Assembly (NCBI GenBank): GCA_965199875.1
Contig: OZ241346.1
Span: 1,302,001 to 1,366,000, forward strand
DNA length: 64,000 bases
Source of the DNA: VXYL01 sp965199875
Lineage (GTDB): Bacteria; Pseudomonadota; Gammaproteobacteria; Pseudomonadales; Azotimanducaceae
Direction: 5' to 3'
The stretch's first letter is position 1, and each line of letters opens with the position of its first letter. Below, piece by piece: positions 8,192 to 18,800 of this stretch. The notes below the pieces were generated by a model. The model saw only the letters and a program-made list of their open reading frames with translations, was not told the DNA's origin and ran no database searches. The position numbers and the translations under genes are program-made.

Positions 8192-8850
8192 CGATGCGCT
8201 GCGAACCGGTCGGGCGCGATGAGGCGATGGCGTTCGTACACGCGATGGTCGAGCGCAAGGTGCTGGCGTTCGGCGACTTCGTGCTGAAGTCCGGCCGCCG
8301 CAGCCCCTACTTCTTCAACCTAGGCGCGGTCGCCGATGGCGCAGGGCTGGCCTTGCTGGGCGACGTCTACGCCGCGCAGACGATGCTGCTGCCGCAAGTG
8401 CCGGACGTCGTGTTCGGCCCGGCCTACAAGGGCATTCCCATCGCCGTCGCCACCGCCATGTCGCTGGCGCGGAACGGCTTCGCCGTCGGCGCCGCCTACG
8501 ACCGCAAGGAGGCCAAGGCGCACGGCGAAGGCGGACGCCTGGTCGGTGCGCAGCTCGCCGGCCGAAAAGTGGCCATCGTCGACGACGTGGTGACCGACGG
8601 CGCCGCCAAGCGGCAGGCCTTCGAGACCATCGCCGAAGCCGGCGGCGAGGTGGTTGGCGTGGTTTTGGCCCTCGACCGCCAGGAGCCCGCCCGCGAAGGA
8701 AGTTCCGAAACCGCCGTAGAAGCCCTGCGACGCGGCTTTCGCGTACCGGTACGCTGCGTTGCCAGGCTGGACGACGTGCTCGACTACCTAGGCAGCCGCG
8801 GCGAGTACGCCGGCGTCCGAGCACGCTTGGCGGAGTACCGGCAACGCTGA
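8188..8850 (+). CDS. pyrE: Orotate phosphoribosyltransferase
   Basis: PyrE joins orotate and PRPP to form OMP in pyrimidine synthesis. The 220-residue product has the substrate loop LKSGRRSPYFFNLG and the PRPP-binding motif VAIVDDVVTDGAAK, both expected for a type I phosphoribosyltransferase. The ATG at 8188 overlaps the rph stop; a second ATG two codons later is possible. Forty-three bases separate its stop from the end of a convergent gene, and no clear terminator hairpin is visible there. Confidence 0.97.
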   Translation: MTMRCEPVGRDEAMAFVHAMVERKVLAFGDFVLKSGRRSPYFFNLGAVADGAGLALLGDVYAAQTMLLPQVPDVVFGPAYKGIPIAVATAMSLARNGFAVGAAYDRKEAKAHGEGGRLVGAQLAGRKVAIVDDVVTDGAAKRQAFETIAEAGGEVVGVVLALDRQEPAREGSSETAVEALRRGFRVPVRCVARLDDVLDYLGSRGEYAGVRARLAEYRQR

Positions 8851-8893
8851 TGCCCACCTGAGCGGCTTGCCACTTGGACGCGAGCCCGGACGG

Positions 8894-9379
8894 TTAGCGA
8901 GAGGCCCTGTTGATCAAGAACCGTCCCGCCAGACCGCTTGCGCTGGCAACGATCACCGCAACCGCAGCAATTGTCTGGCCTTGAGTCGCAAGGTAGATGC
9001 CGCCTCCGATGCTAAAGGAGCGCCAAGGAGAACCCAAAGTACTGGCCGAACTTCGAGTCCTTTGCGCTGGCCCGCAACGCGATGCCTTCCATTGAGACGC
9101 GGTGCGCCTGCTCTTTCTCGGCCATTGCGAGGATGCGATCGGCGCTACCGGGAAGCACGCGGTCGTATTCGCCATACATGGATGGCGGTGGCAGAGGCCC
9201 GGAGAAAGACGCAGCCTCAACAACGGAATTCGAACCTGTTCCGGCAGTGCATCAAGCACGGCCTTCGGCGGCAACTTCGAGGTGGCCTGTTCGTTCTCGC
9301 CAAGTTCCTTGACGCGGCTCTCTGACTTGGCAGGTTGGGGTAGGTCTTCAGCCTTGCGGCGGTGCCTGCGTCTCGGCAT
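8894..9379 (-). pseudogene. DUF2335-like membrane protein gene with two compensating frameshifts
   Basis: The N terminus (from MPRRRHRRKAED) and the C-terminal membrane region (GGGIYLATQGQT to the stop) are in one frame. The middle conserved part, including SFSGPLPPPSMYGEYDRVLP and ILAMAEKEQAHR, lies in another frame. The shifts fall near 9225-9232 (an apparent missing A in CGAATTCC) and near 9014-9016 (an extra T in CTTTAGC). The restored product would be about 162 residues: charged N terminus, the FSGPLPPP segment of DUF2335 proteins, a short coiled region, and two adjacent hydrophobic segments. Because the shifts cancel, the reading frame stays open and gives a protein with a scrambled centre of about 70 residues. 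Either a decaying gene or two indel errors in the assembly. It follows the small gene at 9348-9599 with a 32-base overlap. Confidence 0.7.
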
Positions 9380-9599
9380 GTCTTTCCAGCGCTCCGTACA
9401 TGGCCTTGCCGATGCGCTCCAAATCTCGACGCTGCGCATCCCGCGGATACACGGGAACTACCAAGGTTGCGTGGAAGTCGCCGGCGCCGCTCATTGTTCT
9501 CAGCAAGGCGTTGCCGAACGCTCGCCCGCGTCCGGAACCGCCTTCGCGCACATCCGCTGCCAGTGACAGCGCTTTGTCTAGCATATCGGTTCTTGCCAC
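9348..9599 (-). CDS. Conserved-looking small protein of unknown function
   Basis: The product has 83 residues, no membrane segment and no cysteine. It has a Gly/Arg-rich stretch (GGSGRGRAFGNALLRTM), a beta-rich core (FHATLVVPVYP) and a C-terminal helix (RDLERIGKAMYGALERHA). I do not recognise the family. The start is GTG at 9599 with a GAGGAG ribosome site 8 bases upstream (9608-9613) and a good -35 further up. It overlaps the DUF2335-like pseudogene, so the two form one transcript. It probably worked with that membrane protein, but this is inferred from position alone. Confidence 0.6.
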   Translation of the reverse strand: MARTDMLDKALSLAADVREGGSGRGRAFGNALLRTMSGAGDFHATLVVPVYPRDAQRRDLERIGKAMYGALERHAETQAPPQG

Positions 9600-9620
9600 C
9601 GCAAAGTCTCCTCAAGGCGC

Positions 9621-9649
9621 ATTGGACAAAGCCCGACTGCCGTTGTCAA
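9621..9649 (-). promoter_or_regulatory. Putative sigma-70 promoter for the 9348-9599 gene
   Basis: On the minus strand TTGACA (9644-9649) is followed after 17 bases by TCCAAT (9621-9626). The -35 is perfect and the -10 is weak. It lies about 20 bases from the GTG start, leaving room for the GAGGAG ribosome site. Confidence 0.5.
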
Positions 9650-9864
9650 GCATGTTTTTTCGCGAATGAAGTGACGATGTGAACGAACGGGCTCGGCTCG
9701 GCGGACGCAACAAACTGCAACACGCTAGGAAACCTCTGTTTAAGTGTCCCGGACAGACCGTGAACCCTTCTGGGACGGCGGTTGTTTTCCCCGCAAAGGT
9801 ACTTGATCAGACCTTCCCTAGCGGAAACCAGTGCCTCTGCCGTATCGCTGTCGTGGCACGACCG

Positions 9865-12800
9865 CTAGGGCTTGGCGCGTTCGAGCAGGACGATGCGCCA
9901 GCCGCGCCACTGGCTGCGCAGCTGCTCCGTCGCCCGCACCTCGAAGCGCAGCGTGCCGGCCAGGCCGTCGGCGTCCGTCGCCACCACCGTCACCGTCGCC
10001 GTGCCCTCGCCAAACGCCTCGACGATCAGCAGCCCGTCGCGCAGCCGCACCCGCACGACCGACTCGTCCGACGACTCCGCGACGTAGGCCAGCACGTCCT
10101 CCGACCCGAAGCGCTCCGACAGCTCCACCCGCAGGTCGTCGCCGCCCGACTGCAGCGCCTGGGCCTCCAGACCCGCCACCGTCGGCGGGCGCTTGAACAG
10201 CGCCAGCGGCGGGCCCGCCGCAGTCGCCAGCCCATCGAAGCACGGGCGGAGCAGTTCGCCCTGCTCGCACTCCGCGTCGGGAACCGCCGGCGCCGAGGAC
10301 AGCCGCGCCAGCAGCAGCGGCGCTCCGTCCTGCTCCACCGTCGCCGGTTCGCCGCGCACCGCGCCCGCCGGAATCGACAGCGCGACTCCTTCCGGTTCCG
10401 CCAGCACCGCCTGCATCGGGAACGGCGCCCCCTCGCGCACCCGCGCCGACAGCGACGCCGGACCCGGCGCCCACGCCTCGGCGTCGGTGCGAACCAGCTC
10501 CATCGTCAGCAGGAACGGCGCGCCCGGGTTGTCCTGCAGCCGAACCTCGTCCAGCGCCGCCAGACCCTCGAACATCCCCGCCGGCAGTTCCTCCAGGGCG
10601 TTGCCCGACAGGTCCAGGCGGCGCAGGCCGGATAGACCCGACAGCGCGCCCGGCGGCAGTTTCGACAGGCCGTTCCCCGGCAGGCGCAGATCCGCCAGCA
10701 GGGGCTGTCCGCCCAGCGACTCCGGCAGCGATCCGATGCGGTTGCCGCCGAGACGCAGCGAGCGCAGGTTCGGCAGCATCTCCAGGGCGCCGCCCGGCCA
10801 CGCCGACAGCCGGTTGCCCGACAGGTCCAGCAGCCGCAGCCCCGACAGGCCCAGCAGGTCCTCCGAACGCAGCCGCGAAACCCCCGCCCCCGCCAGACGC
10901 AGCGAACTCCGCGACGACAGGTCCGCCACCGCCGCGCAGGACAGCGACCCGCGCAGCGCGTCGCGCACCGCCGCCTCCCGGTCGCACACCCCTTCCTCGA
11001 TGGTCGCCAGCGCGCTCGGCTTCGCCCCGAGGCCGTAGCCGGCGTCCGCCGCCGGCGCCGACAGCGCCACCACGAAGCGCTCGCGAACCGGCTCCACCTC
11101 GTCGTCGTCCACGACGCCGATGGCGATCTCCGTCCGCTCCGCGCCTTCCTCGAACACCGCCACGCCGCCGGCGCCGCCGTCGTGGTCCGCGGCGTCCGCC
11201 GACGCCCCCTCGGCCGCCGGCGACAGCACGTAGGGAACCTCCAGCCGCCGCGGCGCCGGGCGGCTCGCCAGCAGCGCCAGGCGGATCGTGCCGCCCTCCG
11301 GCGCCGAGGCGTCGGCGGCGAACGACACCGCCGTGCCCACCCGCACCGCGAAGCTCTGCGACGCGCTCTGGCCGCCGGCGTCCGTCGCCGTCGCCGTCAC
11401 CCGCGCCTCGCCCGGACGCAGCCCCGCCACCGCCAGAATCCCGCCGCTCAGCGTCGCCGACGCCACCCGCGGATGCGAACTCTCCGCCCGGTAGGTCAGC
11501 GCGCCGCCCTCCGGGTCCCGGAACGCGGCGCCGAGGTCCAGATGCACCGCCGCGCCGACGTCCAGCTCCAGGTCCGCCAGCCTCGACGCCACCTCCGGCG
11601 CCAGATCGACCGCCGGCGTCTCGGGCGCCGGCGTCTCCGGTTCCGGCGGCGGCGGGACGGCGAACTGCCGGGTCGCGTCGAACCGCCGCCACTTCAGCGA
11701 CGGGTACTGGCTGGAGGTGCCGAAGTCCCACGGATCGTCGGCCTCGTAGTCGCCGTCCAGATCGAGGTTCCAGGCCGCGTAGATGCCGTCGTAGTCCGTG
11801 GGACGCTGCAGATCGGCCGTGCTCTGGCCCTCCGGCGCGTCCAGGTCGTCGTCGTCCGGGATGCCGCTCGCCGTCGCGTCCCAGTAGCTCGCCGTCGCCG
11901 TCGTGCCGCCGCCCACCAGACCGTCCTTGTGCGGGCAGGCGCCGGTCACCGCGCCAGCCGACCAGCTCGCCTCCACGACGCCGACGACGTTGTTCAGCTG
12001 GCCGCCGGCCAGACCGCCGGCGCTGGCGTTGCTGGCCGTGTCCGTGCATTCCACCGCCGCCGTCGAGTAGCTCGCCAGGATCTCCGCCGCGGGGTACATC
12101 TCGCCCACCAGGCCGCCGATGGAAGTCTCCCCCGACACCGCGCCAGTGCTCCAGCTCGCCGCCACGCGGGAGCCGTTCTGGGCAACGCCGGTCAGCGCGC
12201 CGGCGGTATACCCCGACACCCGCGCGTCCGGCAGCCCCACCGCCTCGATGCGTCCACTCGCCGCCCCGAACAGACCCGCGTAGCGGGAGGCGCGGTTCAC
12301 GAACAGGTTGCGCAGCAGCCGGCCGTTGCCGTCGAAGCGCGCCGTGAAGGGATCGGGAGGGTTGATGGCCATGCCCACCGGTTCCCAGCCGAGACCGCCG
12401 TTGTAGTAGTCGTCGCCTTCGTCGCCGGCGACGACGCCGCCGGCCTCCGTCCAGGTGCGGCCGTTGCCGTCGGTGTCGAAGTCCAGGTCCGCGGTCAGCT
12501 CGTAGCCGACGCACGCCACCCCCGACACCGCCGTCGGACAAACCGCGCCGCCGCGCGGGTTCGGGAACGCCGCGGCAAAGCTGCTCGTCGCCGTCGGCGC
12601 CGGCGTCCCGTCGCCGTCCAGGTCCCAGCGCATCGCGTTCAGCTTCGCCAGACTGTCCACCTCGATCAGGCCGTCCGCGTCCGTGTCGTGGTCCACCGTG
12701 ACGTTGCGCACCGTCACCGGAACGTCCGGGCCAGCCATGACCGCGCCGTAGTTCGTCACCGCGTGGGTCAGCACCGCCTCGGCGTCCGACAGGCGGTCGT

Positions 12801-15800
12801 GGTCCGCCACCGCCGTCACCGTCACCGTCTGCGCCGCGTCCCAGTTCGTCGAATCGAACAGCAGCGTGCTCGTCGCCACCGTCAGGCCGGCCATGCCGGT
12901 CGCCGCCACCGCCACCGTCGTCGTGCCGCTCGCCGGCGGCGCCGTCAGCCTAACTCCGTACGTCGCCGTGCCGCCCTCGGCGACGGCCAGCGACTCGGGT
13001 TCCGCCACCACACCGGCCGTCTGGACGTCCTCCACCCGCACGCTCACGCCGGGCCGCCGAATCAATGCCAGCGAGGCGTAGTTCCCGGTGCCCGTCGAGT
13101 CGTGCGACACGACGACCGTCTCGTCCTCGCCGTCGGCGTCGGCCACGCCGCTCACCGTCACCGTCCGCGCCGTGTCCCAGTTCGTCGCGTCGAAGGACAG
13201 CGCGGGCTGGTCGCCGGCCGTCTCCCGGTCCGTGTCCACGGTCGCCTTGAGCGAGTTGGTGACCGTCTGCACCGTCACCGCCGCCGTCGGCGCGACGTTC
13301 AGGCGCACCGTGTACGTCGCCGTCGCGCCTTCCGCCACCGTCAGCGACGTCGGCGACACCTTCAGCCCTGCCACGTCGTCGTCCACGGCTGTCACATTGA
13401 TGTTGGCGACGGACACGCCGCCGTAGTCCGCGCCCGTCGGCGTATGCGTGATCGTCTCCGCGTCGTCCGTCGTGTTGGCGTCGTCCACGCCCGACACCGC
13501 CACCGTCTGCGGAACCTTCCAGTTCTCCGCCGTGAACGTCAGCGTCCGCGGCGCCGCCGTGGCGATGGCCGTGCCGGCCGTGGCCACCGCCACGCTCACC
13601 GGGCCGCCCGCCGGCTGGGTGTCCAGAACCAGCGTGTACTCCGCCGTGCCGTTCTCCTGCACGTCCAGGCTCGTGGCGGACAGCGTCGCGCCCTTGGCGT
13701 CGTCGTCCGTCACCGCGAACGCCACCTCCGCGTCCTCCACCTCGCCGTAGTCCGCACCGGACGGGTCGTGGGTCAGCGTCACGCTCTCGTCGGCGCCGTC
13801 GTCGTCCTCGGCGGCGCGCACCGTCACCGTCTGCGGCGCGTTCCAGTTCGCGGCGTTGAACAGCAGCGTCGCCTGCTCGCCGGCGGCCGTCGCGTCCGCG
13901 TCCACCGCCGCCGTGCTCTCGCTGCTCGAAATGGCCACCGTCACCGGGCCCGTCGGCTCCGAGTCCAGCTGGACGGTGTAGGTCGCCGTCCCGCCTTCCA
14001 CCACGCCGCTCAGCGTCGTCGGCGACAGCGTCAGACCCTGGGAGTCGTCGTCGGCCACCGTCACCCGCACCCGCGGGCCGCTCGCGACCCCGGGGATGCC
14101 CTGCACCGGGTGGGTGACGTGCGCCACGTCGTCCACCGCGTCGTCGTCCCGGCCCGCCGTCGCCGTCACCGGCTGCGCCGTGTTCCAGTTCGTCGCGTTG
14201 AAGGACAGCGCCCCGCTCAAGGTCACGTCCGGGTTGCTGCTGGTCGGCGTCACCGTCACCGGGCCGTCCGGCTGCCCGGTCAGCACCACCGTGTAGCTGC
14301 CGACGTTGGCGTTGGTGCTTCCCGGCGCCTCCTGCAGCGCCAGCTCCGTCGCCGACAGCATCACGCCGCCGGACGGCATCACGTCCACCGTGCCGGTGTC
14401 CAGATCCCCGCCGAAGCGGTGCGCCGCAGCCCGCACCCGAACCGCCAGCGTCGACTGCTGCGTGAAGTCCGTGCTGTCGAAGCGCAGCCGCAGCGTCGTC
14501 GACGTGGCGCTGTTCCTCGTCGCCGTGGCGATGGACAGGCCGGCGATGGACGGCGCGGCGACCAGCTGGAAGCCCGACGGCGAGACGCCGGCGCCGAACA
14601 CGCTGCCGGACAGCTCGACGACCACGCTGGCGCCGTTCAGGTTCGTCTCCATCAGCGCCGTCGGCGTCGTGGAGACGATGCGCGCCTCCGCCTCCGGCAC
14701 GGTGACCATGAACGTCACCGTGTCCCGGTCGCCCGGCCCTTCGTTGCTGTCGCTGTCGTCCACTGCGACGGTTACCGTGGTGGAGGTCGCCGCGGTCGGC
14801 GCGCCGCACACCGTGCGCGCGGTCGCGCAGTCCGGCAGGCCCAGCGACAGGCCCGCCGGCAGCCCCGCCGGCGTGTAGACGTAGGCGCCGTTGCCGGCGG
14901 TCACCGCCGGCAGCTGGAACGGCTGGATGGCGACGCCGCCCGGGAAGGTCATCGCCGCCAGCGTCGAGGTGGCGAACACCGGCGCCGTGTCCGGCTGCGC
15001 GTCCAGCTGCGGCGCCGCCGCCAGGCCGCGGTACTTCAGGATCGGATGCTGGTTCGGACGCCCGAAGTCCCACGGGTCGGCGTCGTCGCCGTCGCCGGTG
15101 GCGCCGTCGCCGTCCACGTCCTGGTCGTCCCAGGTCGCGTAGATGGCCTCGCCGGGATCGCCGACGAGCGTGTCGTAGTCCGTCGGCGCCTGCAGGTCCG
15201 CCGTCGGTTTGCCCTCCGGCGGCTGCGGCGGATCGTCCACATCGTCCGCGAACTGGCTCAGCCCCGTGTCCCAGTAGCTCGCCGCGACCGTGCCGTCGCT
15301 GCCCAGGGCGAAGGCGGCCCGGCTCGCGCAGCCCGTGCCGGTCACCCGCCCCGTCGAGTAGCTCGCCGCGATGGACGAATTCGAACCTCTGAGGCCCACC
15401 AGACCTGCGCCCGAACTGCTCGTGCCCGTGCAGGACACGGTCGCGGCCGAGTAGCTCGCCACCACCACCGAATCGTTGAGCGCGCGACCCGTCAGGCCGC
15501 CCACATTCTGCCTCCCGGACACCGACCCCGAGACCCAGACCGCCCCCATGTGTCCGCCGTTCGCGCCCGCCAGCGCGCCCACGTCGCCGTCGCCGCCTTG
15601 CACCCGCGCGTCCGGCAGCCCCAGCGCAACGATCTCCGCATCCACGGTGGCCGCGAACAGCCCCGAGTAGTTCCGCGAGCGGTTCACGAACAGGTTGTCG
15701 ATGACCTTCCCGTTGCCGTCGAACTTGGCGCTGAAGTGCGTGGCCGCGGACGGCGAGGACGTCGGACCGATGGGATCCCAGCCCATGCCGCTGTTGTTGT

Positions 15801-18800
15801 ACGCATCCCCCGTGTCGCCCGTGCCGCTGGTGTGCGTCTGCCCGTCGCCGTCGGTGTCGAAGTCCAAGTCGTTCAGGAGTTCGTAGCCCTTGCAGTCGTT
15901 GTCGTCCGCGTCGGCCGTCGTCGTCGGGCAGGCCAGACCCGTGCCGGCGGCGTTGAACACCGCGTTGAAGAACGTGCTGGTGGCGGTGAAGTAGGCCGCC
16001 GTCGACGTGGCGCCCGGCGCCGGCGCCCCGTCGCCGTCCAGGTCCCAGCGCACCGCGTCCAGCTGCGCCAGCCGCGTGATCTCGATCAGGCCGTCCCCGT
16101 CCGCGTCGTAGTCGTTGCGCTGGGAGGCCACGTCCATGCCGCCATACTTCAGCGCCGGATAGTTGTACGCGCTGCCGAAATCCCAGGCCTCGTCGGCGGC
16201 GTCCACCGTGCCGTCGGCGTTCGTGTCGTGGCTGTTCCACCCAGCGAAGGTGCCGGTCGCCGAGGTCGGCGCCTGCAGGTCGCTGGTGGTCCCACCGCCG
16301 CCGCCCTGCCCCGTCGTCTGCCAGTCCCAGGTGGAGCCCGGGGCGCTGCCGGACTGGTTTCTTCGGGCCAACAGGCCGCCCCGAAGGGCGGACCCGTCCC
16401 AGGACACGCGCCCTGTCGCGTAGGAGTTCGTGAAGACCGAGTAGTTGGTCGTCGCCCAGCCGACGAGCCCGCCGACGTTCCCCGTGCCGCCGCGGACGTG
16501 TACATGCACCGTCCCGGCCGCGTAGCTGGCGACGATGGGGGCTGACGCATGCCCCACCAGGCCGCCGACGTCAGGCGAGAGGACGGAGCTGGCCGAAACG
16601 GCCGCCGTCGAGTAGCAGGCGCGGATGACGCCTTCGAAGAGGTACCCCACGAGGCCGCCCACCACGACGCCGCGACCGCCGCCGCTGGACGCCGACACCG
16701 TGCCGCCGCGGACGTAGACCGCCTCGATGGTTCCATCACTTTGTCCGGCCAAGGCGCCCACGCCGCGGTAGTTGGCGCCGGGGCCGCTGGTCGCCGTCAC
16801 GGAAACGTCGACCAGGCCCAGGTTCGACACGCGGCTGCTGCCCCCCAGTCCCCAGAACAGTCCCCGTTCGCCGCCGCCGGTCGTGGTCAGGTTGGAGATC
16901 GCGCGGTTGTTGCCGTGGAAGGTCGCCGCGTACACGCCGCCGATGGGCGCCCAGTTTGGGAAGTCGTCGTCCGCGTCCACGTCGCCGTCGTTGTCCGTGT
17001 CGAAGTCCAGGTCCGCCATCAGCTCGTAGCCGGCGCAGTCGCCGTCGTCGTTCATGTCCGGGCCGTCCAGACAGCCCATGTCCTCCAACCGCGCCGAACC
17101 CGCGAAGGCGGCGCGGTAGCTCGTCTCGTTGCCGCCCGCGTCGCCGTCGCCGTCCAAGTCCCAGCGCACCGCGTTCAGCTTGGCCAGCGAATCGATCTCG
17201 ATCAGGAAGTCGTTGTCCGCGTCGTAGTCCGCGCCGCCCATCTCGTCGTCCTCGGCCGTGGCCCGCACGGTCGTCGTCTCGCCGCCGTACTGGGCGCCGT
17301 TCGCCTCGTTGGAGATGTCCGTCCACTCGCCCACCGCGTCGTCGTCCTGCTCCGCCCGAACCGTCACCGTGCGCGCCGTCCTCCAGTTCTGCGCCGTGAA
17401 CGTCAGGCTGCCCGGCGTCGCCGTGATCGCCGCGTTGCTGCTCGTCGCCGCCACCGTCACGTTGCCGCCCGCGGGCAGCGTCGACAGGCGCACCCGGTAC
17501 GTCCGCGTCTGCCCTTCGCGCAGCGACAGCGCCGTCAGCTGGTCGCCGGGCGTGTTCGGGTCCGTGTCCACGATCACGCCCACGTCGTCGTCCGCCACGT
17601 CCGCCCGCAGGACCGCGAACACCCCGTTGTAGCCGCCGCCGTTCGCCTCGTGCCGGATGTCCACCTCCTCGCTGTTCGGATCCGTGTCGTCCACCGGCGT
17701 CAGCCACGCCGTTTGCGCCGTGTCCCAGTTGCCGGTGGTGAAGCTCAGCGTGTTCTGCAGGCCCGTCGCCGGGTCGGTGTCCACCGTCGCCGCGGCCGTG
17801 TCGGCGCTGGTCACCGTCACCGTCACCGTGCCCGTCGGCAGCGCCGACAGTTTCACCGTGTAGGGCGTGGTCGACGTCGCGCCTTCCACAAGCGCAATCG
17901 GGCCGGAGTCCGCCACGTTCGCCGTGCTCGGGTCCGCGTCGATCACGATCGCCGCCCTCTCGTCGTCCTCCACCGTCACGCTCACGCTCGACGCCGTCGC
18001 GCCGTAGCCCGGCGACACCGCGTGGTTGATCGTCGCCGTCCCGTCCACGGCGTCGTCGTCGTCCTGCGGCGACACCGTCACCGTGCGCGCCGTGTTCCAG
18101 TTGGTCGGCGTGAACGTCAGCGTGTTCTGCAGCCCCGTCGCCACCTCCGTGTCCACCGTCGCCACGTTCGCGTCGGTGCTCGTCACCGTCACCGCGACGT
18201 TGCCCGTCGGCTGGCCGCCGAGAACCACCGTGTAGGTGCCGTCGCTTCCCCCCTCCGTCAGCGTCAGGCTGCTCCGGCTCACCGCCACCGACGGCGTCGG
18301 CACGATGTTCACCGTCGGCGTCGTCAGCGCCCCGGCCAGCGTGTGCGCCGAATCCGCCACCCTCACCGCGAGCGCGCGCAACGTGTTGAAGCCGCCAGAA
18401 TAGCCCAGCGTCAGCGTCGCCGACGTGTCGCCGTCGGTCACCGTCGCCACCGAGGCGATCCGCAGCCCCGGCAGGTTGGTCGTCAGCGAGAAGCTGCCCG
18501 TCCCCACGCCGCTCTCGAACGCGGCGTTGGTCAGCGCCACCGTCACCGTCGCGCCGTTCAAGGTCGCCTCGGCCAGGGCCGCCGGCGCCGTGATCGCCGC
18601 CGACGGCACCACCACCGCCACCGTGAATGTCAGCATGTCCTGGTCCGCCGACTGCTCGTTCGAGTCCGAGTCCGAAACCGTGATCGTCACAGTCACCGGC
18701 GTGGTGGTCGCCGTCGGCGTGCCGCACACCGTGCGCGGCGCGTTGCCGGCGCAGCTGCCCGTGCCGTCGGCGTCGAACACGAGGCCCGTCGGCAGCCCGC

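Noticed and set aside
9856..9880. Inverted repeat GTCGTG-G-CACGAC near the stop of gene A as a terminator
   Set aside because: The loop is a single base and there is no T-run after it on the minus strand.
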